NCBI GenBank assembly: GCA_019009955.1
Contig: CM032230.1
Span: 28,625,001-28,689,000, forward strand
From: Riptortus pedestris
Lineage: Eukaryota > Arthropoda > Insecta > Hemiptera > Alydidae
Length of the DNA: 64,000 nucleotides
Direction: 5' to 3'
Of the stretch, positions 58,591-64,000 are shown piece by piece; position 1 is the stretch's first letter, and the number at the start of each line of letters is the position of its first letter. Under the pieces are notes generated by a model. That model ran no database searches, was not told the origin of the DNA, and saw only the letters and a program-made list of their open reading frames with translations. The position numbers and the translations under genes were made by a program.

Positions 58591-59400
58591 TATAAGAGAA
58601 AAAAATCTTTATTTAATTAAGACAATAAGATAGAATTGGTTGAAAATGCTCCCCATTTTCACACTTTTAACAAGTATGTTCACAAGCTTTATACATTAAT
58701 ACATGCACTATATACAAATACAGACACAAGATACATACTCTTTCTAAAATAAAATATATTTTTAAAAACATTTAGTTAAGAAACGTATTACAAATTCCAT
58801 AATTCAGCAATTATAACCACTCAGATAATTCCTGCTCGGAATGTATCATTAATGATTTTAATGTTATTCGGAGAAAAATATAATTAAATCCATTTCTTAA
58901 TGAGTGGTGGATGATGTTATTTACAAGCAAGGACGAAATCAATTTATCCCTAACTAGAGGTCTGGATTCACAACTATTCAACGTATTGAGAGCTAATTAT
59001 TCACATGCCCCATCATTAATTACTAAACTACCTTGAATCAGGGTAACTAATTAAATCAGAATAGAGCTAGACCTTAACCAATCAAGGTTCAATGGATTAT
59101 TCGCCTAAAATATTTATTTCTATCACACCGGTATTCACCATAAATCATTTTAATTGCAATAATTTCTAATGTTAGTTGGATTAAAAATAGGCCTAAAACA
59201 AGGGACATAATTAAGGGCATAACAATTTCGTTGACATAACCTCTCTTCATAATAGTTCGTTTTTGACTAAAAAAAAATAAAAAGTTGTAAAAATTACATA
59301 AACAAGTAAATTAAGGAATATATTTAATTTACTTTTATCACGCAGTGGTTGTATAACCTAGTGGTTATTTGAATGCACTAGATCTTTAGTTTTCCATGTA
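58591..59400. other. Unassigned AT-rich sequence
   Basis: No feature recognised. Confidence 0.4.
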
Positions 59401-59447
59401 CACACACACACACACACACGCGCACACGCACACACAAGCACACACGC
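59401..59447. repeat. (CA)n microsatellite
   Basis: CA repeats with CG and AG interruptions. Confidence 0.9.
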
Positions 59448-59518
59448 ACACCAATAAATAATATATTTGGTTACGATCAGTTGAAAATAGCAGCATTCAA
59501 GGGGGTAAATGGATTTCT

Positions 59519-59569
59519 GTCTGTCTGCCTGTCACTCTCCCTCTCTCTCTCCCACTTCCTCTCTCTGTC

Positions 59570-59622
<53 letters not shown>
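59519..59622. repeat. (TC)n-rich microsatellite
   Basis: TGTC and TC units grading into a pure (TC)n run at about 59585-59620. Confidence 0.9.
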
Positions 59623-59639
59623 ATATTTTTTTTTATCCT

Positions 59640-59920
59640 TCTTTACCCCCGCTTTACCTTAAGGCTGCCCTTTATACAAGCAGTTCTTTCCAATTTCTTT
59701 TTTGCAATTTTGGAACCCGAATTTTAATAGGTCACAGTAGCTCGTTTTTACTACTCAGAAAAGGAGCAGTGGGGTCAAACCTAAGTTCAATAAAATGTGG
59801 AGTGGTGAGCAAATATTTAAAAATCGGCAAAAGTCTTAGGGCGCCCGCAATTGGAATGCCGCTGCCTCTGCACAGCGGGACTCCAATAAAATCATAAACT
59901 AAACTAAATTGGCTATTTAC
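59640..59920 (-). other. Probable 3' untranslated or C-terminal region of the adjacent LINE
   Basis: GC-richer than the surroundings. The minus strand has a short frame DFIGVPLCRGSGIPIAGALR then LLPIFKYLL of unknown identity. Its position just 3' of the R1-type LINE suggests it is that element's 3' region, but no tail or target duplication marks the border. Confidence 0.35.
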
Positions 59921-59959
59921 ATTAAATTGCTATACTTTATATAATTTCTTACTTACATT

Positions 59960-61417
59960 TATATCGTATTTTACCTATTGTTTTTTTTTATTTTAAACAC
60001 TTCTGCAGCATATGATTTAAATGGGCAGAAAATTTCTTCTGTTTCAACTAATTTGTTCAGGGTAGAGGGAGGCCATTCAAGCAAAGAATATTCTCTTGCT
60101 AATTTTCTTCTCTTGTTATAAAAGAGATGACAATGAAATAGAATATGCTCGACATTTTCCTCTTCACCGTATTCGCAATTTTAATCTGCTCTTCTCTTGA
60201 TCCTGTTGAGGTATTTATTCAGATTGCCGCGTCCCGAAATAAGCTGTGTTGACCAAAAATCAGGTTTAAACCAGCTTGCGTTGAGTCTCATTTCCACTTG
60301 GAAAAGAAAGCATAAGTGAATACCGGCAAGTAAGGAACGTTCTTTTTTGCTCAACTATTTCCCCAGGCTGGTGAAGCATATGCTATTTTAGGGATGATAA
60401 GTGCTTTGTACAGGATGGCACGATTTTTACGGTGTAATCCCCAGGTGGTTCCCTGCCAATTTATTTAGACAGTCATACCGTAGGGAGACTTTACTCTTTA
60501 ATTCTTTTAGGTGGTTGTTAAAAGAGAAACGTTCGCCGATCAAAACTTCTAAGTATTTCACTTCTTGCGAAGGTCGGATTGTTATCCCACACACTTTGAT
60601 GATTGGAGGTGAATTCGGTGAAATTTTTCCTTTTGCAATGATTTTTTTTTTGGAGGGATTCAACCTTAATTTGTTAATTTCACACCATTCTAGCATAATA
60701 TTTATCACAGCTTTACCTTTTTCTTCTATAGAATTTCGAGAGTTGGCTACTAAGACAACTGCGAGGTCATCAATATAGGTTAAAGTGTGACATCTTCTGC
60801 TTCTAATTTTACTAGCAATGGGTTGATGACCACATTCCAAAGCATTGGTCCAAGTTCTGAGACGTTGGGACCGTTTAGTAATCTTTTGGTTAAATAGTCT
60901 TATAAAAGAAATCCTATCCGAGAGATAGTTCAGTAATAATTTACAAATATTTTTGGGACAGTCTATATTCTTTAGCTCATGTAGAATTGGAGGCCACCAT
61001 AAACTATCAAAAGCTGCTGCGACATCGAAGAAAACGCAAAACACGTATTTCTGAGTAGAGCAACTGGCCAAATTATGCATAGCACGAATAGCGTCAGTCA
61101 ATCCAAATTAATGGGGGGACTGTGCTCTTATCACTGATGGTTCCAGTTACTTGTATATCAGACGTTCTAGAATTTATCCAAGAATTGGGAGGAGGCTAAT
61201 TGGTCTGTAAGAACTAGCAGAGATATCATTGTTTCCTGGTTTTAAGACTGCTACTATTTCAGCTATTTTCCATGCAGCAGAAAATACGCCTTCTTCTAGA
61301 CATCTATTATATAAATCATGCAGAGTACTCAAAAGAGTACTTTTGTATTTTTTGATAACGGTGCCTTCTATCATATCCATACCAGGTGATTCTGATGGTT
61401 TGACCGTATCTCCTACC

Positions 61418-61420
<3 letters not shown>
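59960..61420 (-). pseudogene. R1-clade non-LTR retrotransposon, reverse transcriptase to C-terminus, broken
   Basis: Right to left. 61419-61174 gives the RT fingers: PSESPGMDMIEG, then AAWKIAEIVAVLKPGN and SSYRPISLLPILG. After a stop or frameshift, 61101-60427 gives the palm: VFFDVAAAFDSLWWPPILHE with the catalytic Asp of motif A, then YLSDRISFIR, then the YIDD catalytic box in TLTYIDDLAVVL, then EINKLRLNPSKKK and EVKYLEVLIGERFSFNNHL. Further downstream are AILYKALIIPKIAYASPAW and the C-terminal Cys-His knuckle region NCEYGEEENVEHILFHCHLF. The 'AFDxxWWPxIL' and 'ILYKxxxxPKIxYASPxW' signatures point to the R1 clade. The catalytic aspartates survive, but a frame break between fingers and palm, stops after 60400 and loss of everything upstream of 61420 make it non-functional. 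It is not in ribosomal DNA here. Confidence 0.88.
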
Positions 61421-61506
<86 letters not shown>

Positions 61507-61546
61507 TCTCCCTCTCTCCCCCTCACTCTCTCTCCCTCTCTCTCTT

Positions 61547-61623
<77 letters not shown>

Positions 61624-61645
61624 CACACACACACACACATATATT

Positions 61646-61676
<31 letters not shown>
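61419..61676. repeat. Compound microsatellite (TC)n-(TA)n-(CA)n-T(n)
   Basis: A (TC)n run to about 61550, (TA)n 61550-61577, (CA)n 61580-61640 with CG interruptions, then a 30-base T run. It begins exactly where the R1 reverse transcriptase stops. Confidence 0.95.
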
Positions 61677-61679
<3 letters not shown>

Positions 61680-62356
61680 CAGAACCGTTATTTGAATAAA
61701 TGACGTGCAGCAAAGTAAATATTAATTTCAATATAAGGTAAAATTACCTGCTCATTGAAGAGGTTTGTTTGTCCCGCCACGTCGTCCATGTTTTAGATAT
61801 TAGTTTTTTTTGTGTGTGTGGTTAAGGGCAATAAACTGCATATGCCATCATTGCCCGATTATCCACAGCAGATGGAATCTGAAACGAAAAAATATATGTG
61901 ATAAATAAAAATAACTCTAATAATAAGAACTCTTTATCTATTAAATAGCAATAATCCTTAGTTTATTTTATTATGTATGGTAGAAGGGCAATTCTACTCA
62001 TATGAGGTTGTAGTCAGTGCTTTCTACAAACATTAATTAGTCCTACAGAAACAAACTAGCAGTATACAACCAACAGTAAATGCGTTTTATTTAAGTTTGT
62101 TTTGAATATTTTGAAAAAAGTATTGAACCATTTACTGTAAATTGATTATCAGATTACCGCTTATAGACTTAACTTAACAATAATCTGTTCTTAAGTCATT
62201 GAACAAATGTGAAGGCGACATATACTAGTCACAACGCCCAAAGTGAAAATAATACAAAGAGTGCAATTAAAAAAAATTAACATTTTACGTTATTAGTGAG
62301 GATTATTGTAATACGAACTTTTTAAAGAGATATGTACCCTAAAGGCTATAATGACC
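61677..62356. other. Unassigned AT-rich sequence
   Basis: No feature recognised. Confidence 0.4.
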
Positions 62357-62938
62357 TATTAGCAGATTTTTTTTAAGGGAAATCAGCTATTGAGGTTGTA
62401 TTCATGACGGAATTTTCGAAATTTTTCTTCAAATTTCCATCGAGTAGATGACGAAAATGAGGTCCGTTCAAAACTGTATATATATATATATTTGTCTGTT
62501 ACCGCTCTAGCGGTCGCAATTTTCGTTTGATCGTTACCAAACTCGATATTTAGTCATTTTATGTAAAAGAAAGATCAAGTTCGTTAACTGCTGAAATCGG
62601 ACCAATGGGAGTGGGGGGGGGTTAGAGGGGAGGATTTTCGAAAATTCAAAATATCTCCGTTACTATACGGCGGATCAAAAAATTGTACAGAATAAATCTT
62701 ATTACAAATTAAATTTACTATAAATATTGTTATATCCATTTATTCTCTATCTTGAATATTAACCGAGATATTTGCATTTTTATTATATCCGAGCGGCTAA
62801 CGGACGAAGAGACTTTACCGCCAAAAACTAGTTCGGCGGTTTCATTAACTGCTCGGCTCTCGTGAAATTTCTCTATTGTAAATCTACACGTGGGAAATCT
62901 GCTTAGTTTACGCAGCCCCTGCGTGACGGACTTTTTTT
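62357..62938 (+). mobile_element. HINE-like element, complete, module A
   Basis: TTAGCAGATTTTTTTTAAGG (palindrome degraded on its left arm), left block with a small deletion, short (TA)n (62478-62492), core, G-run 62608-62625, module A, then GTGGGAAATCTGCTTAGTTT, perfect hairpin ACGCAGCCCCTGCGT and GACGGACTTTTTTT. Confidence 0.93.
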
Positions 62939-63189
62939 TAACCACGTTTGGATGCATTGTAGCTTATGACATACTGGCGTGAAAAACACTTTGAATATAA
63001 ACTTACATGACTAATTTCGAGGAATAAAAAAAATCGTGTGGTCTATTGAATCAGAAATTATTTTCCTATCAGCCTGGAGCACCGTTGAACAATTCCACAA
63101 GAGATAACATTATACGACTATGGGCAAAGACTTTCATTGGTTTTGCTTGAAAAAAGACAGTAAATAGGTTATTAAAGGCGGAAAAACAA

Positions 63190-64000
63190 GGATAAATAAA
63201 AGTCAGCCTAGCAGAGCTGAGGAACCTAAGCAGATTTCCCAAGTGAAGTTTATAATATATAAATATACAAACTGTTAACACTTAACACCACCATGGATAT
63301 TAAGTGAATAAATACAAACGGTAATGAGAAATCTTTCAGTAACTTTTAATAACTTACTAACGGAAAGCGTCTGAATTGTAAAGAAAAAAAACTGTTTTGC
63401 CAACCTCTACGAGCTGAACAGATAGATAGAAATATTCCTTACCGGAAAGGTAAAAAAAATTACTGAAATATATCTGAATATAACATACTAACTTTACTTA
63501 AAACTATTTACTATATCTATTACTGTACTTGATAATGAATCAAAATAAATCTTATCTTAATCAATCAAATTTTAGTAATCCGAGAACTAAAGACGGAGAG
63601 GGGAGCGATCAACAGAACGTATTTGCATGGATCTCCTATAATAATGGTCTCTTGAAAACAATATTTGGGCCGTATTTAAGCTAAGAATAAAGTGGTTTAT
63701 TATATAACAGAGTATTGTTTATGTGACATTAGCAGGAGTGGAGATTTGCTGAAGGCTGAAAATTAAAAAAAAAAAAAATAGGCAAATATCTCGGTTGATA
63801 TGCAAGATAGAGAATAAATGTATAGAACAATATTTAGATTATATTCAATTTGCAATTAAATTGGTTTACACAATTTTTCAATCCAACGTATAATTACGGA
63901 CGTATTTCATATTTACGAAATTTCATTACTCTAACCCCCCCCCACCCCTTCCGCCAACCATTGTTCCGATTTCTGTCATTAACGACCTTTAACTTCCTAT
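63190..64000 (-). mobile_element. HINE-like element, long form, module C, running off the window
   Basis: The decayed 3' end at 63190 (complement of CCTCAGCTCTGCTAGGCTGA then CTTTTATT) and GGGAAATCTGCTTAGG are followed by the C module, core and the C-rich G-tract complement at 63936-63950. The microsatellite and 5' palindrome lie beyond the window. Confidence 0.85.

Noticed and set aside
59519..59897. 138-codon plus-strand frame
   Set aside because: Its first half is the (TC)n microsatellite translated; the second half lies antisense to the probable LINE 3' region.

Overview
This is AT-rich animal nuclear DNA, almost certainly from an arthropod and probably an insect. There are no bacterial-style gene blocks. 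The window is filled with transposable-element debris and microsatellites: non-autonomous rolling-circle elements, tRNA-derived SINEs, several LINE clades, a piggyBac-type element and a probable solo LTR. The one convincing host coding sequence is a 154-bp internal exon on the minus strand (50990-51143) with consensus splice sites. It encodes part of the extracellular hormone-binding domain of a class B neuropeptide GPCR, most like insect CRF-type diuretic hormone (DH44) receptors. If that is right, much of the window is intron of one large gene transcribed right to left, although no second exon was found.

The dominant inhabitant is a family of about 25 recognisable copies of a HINE/DINE-1-like element, i.e. 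a non-autonomous Helentron. Its layout is: 5' end TTTTAGCAG plus a 20-bp palindrome; a conserved block of about 130 bp; a (TA)n microsatellite; a conserved core with a G-rich tract; an exchangeable right module (called A to D here); and a 3' end with GGGAAATCTGC (inverted copy of the 5' terminus), a 6-bp-stem hairpin and GACGGACTTTT. In the entries below, + means 5' palindrome to 3' hairpin on the given strand. Intact short copies are about 560-620 bp (modules A and B) and long ones about 980 bp (module C).

Layout. 1-9.5 kb: HINE copies, one complete piggyBac-type element with TTAA flanks, and a LINE remnant. 9.5-16.8 kb: mostly unrecognised, with a (GA)n array of about 900 bp and an RTE-clade remnant. 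16.8-25.5 kb: HINEs, SINEs and a possible solo LTR. 25.5-35 kb: LINE 3' ends and a diverged 430-450 bp direct duplication. 35-46.1 kb: HINEs carrying nested Helitron, LTR and LINE insertions. 46.5-50.7 kb: two canonical Helitrons in head-to-tail order, the first split at its 5' tip by a HINE. 50.99-51.14 kb: receptor exon. 51.5-57 kb: more HINEs and SINEs. 57.3-58.6 kb: a fold-back element with a broken multicopy ORF. 59.9-61.4 kb: R1-clade LINE. 61.4-64 kb: compound microsatellite and two HINEs.

The repeats form datable nests: HINE in HINE, HINE in Helitron, Helitron in HINE, LTR and LINE in HINE, SINE in HINE, LINE in fold-back element. Several SINE and LINE insertions keep 10-12 bp target-site duplications. 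No tRNA or rRNA gene, CRISPR array or operon was seen. All TE reading frames are broken, so any mobility would have to come from autonomous copies elsewhere.
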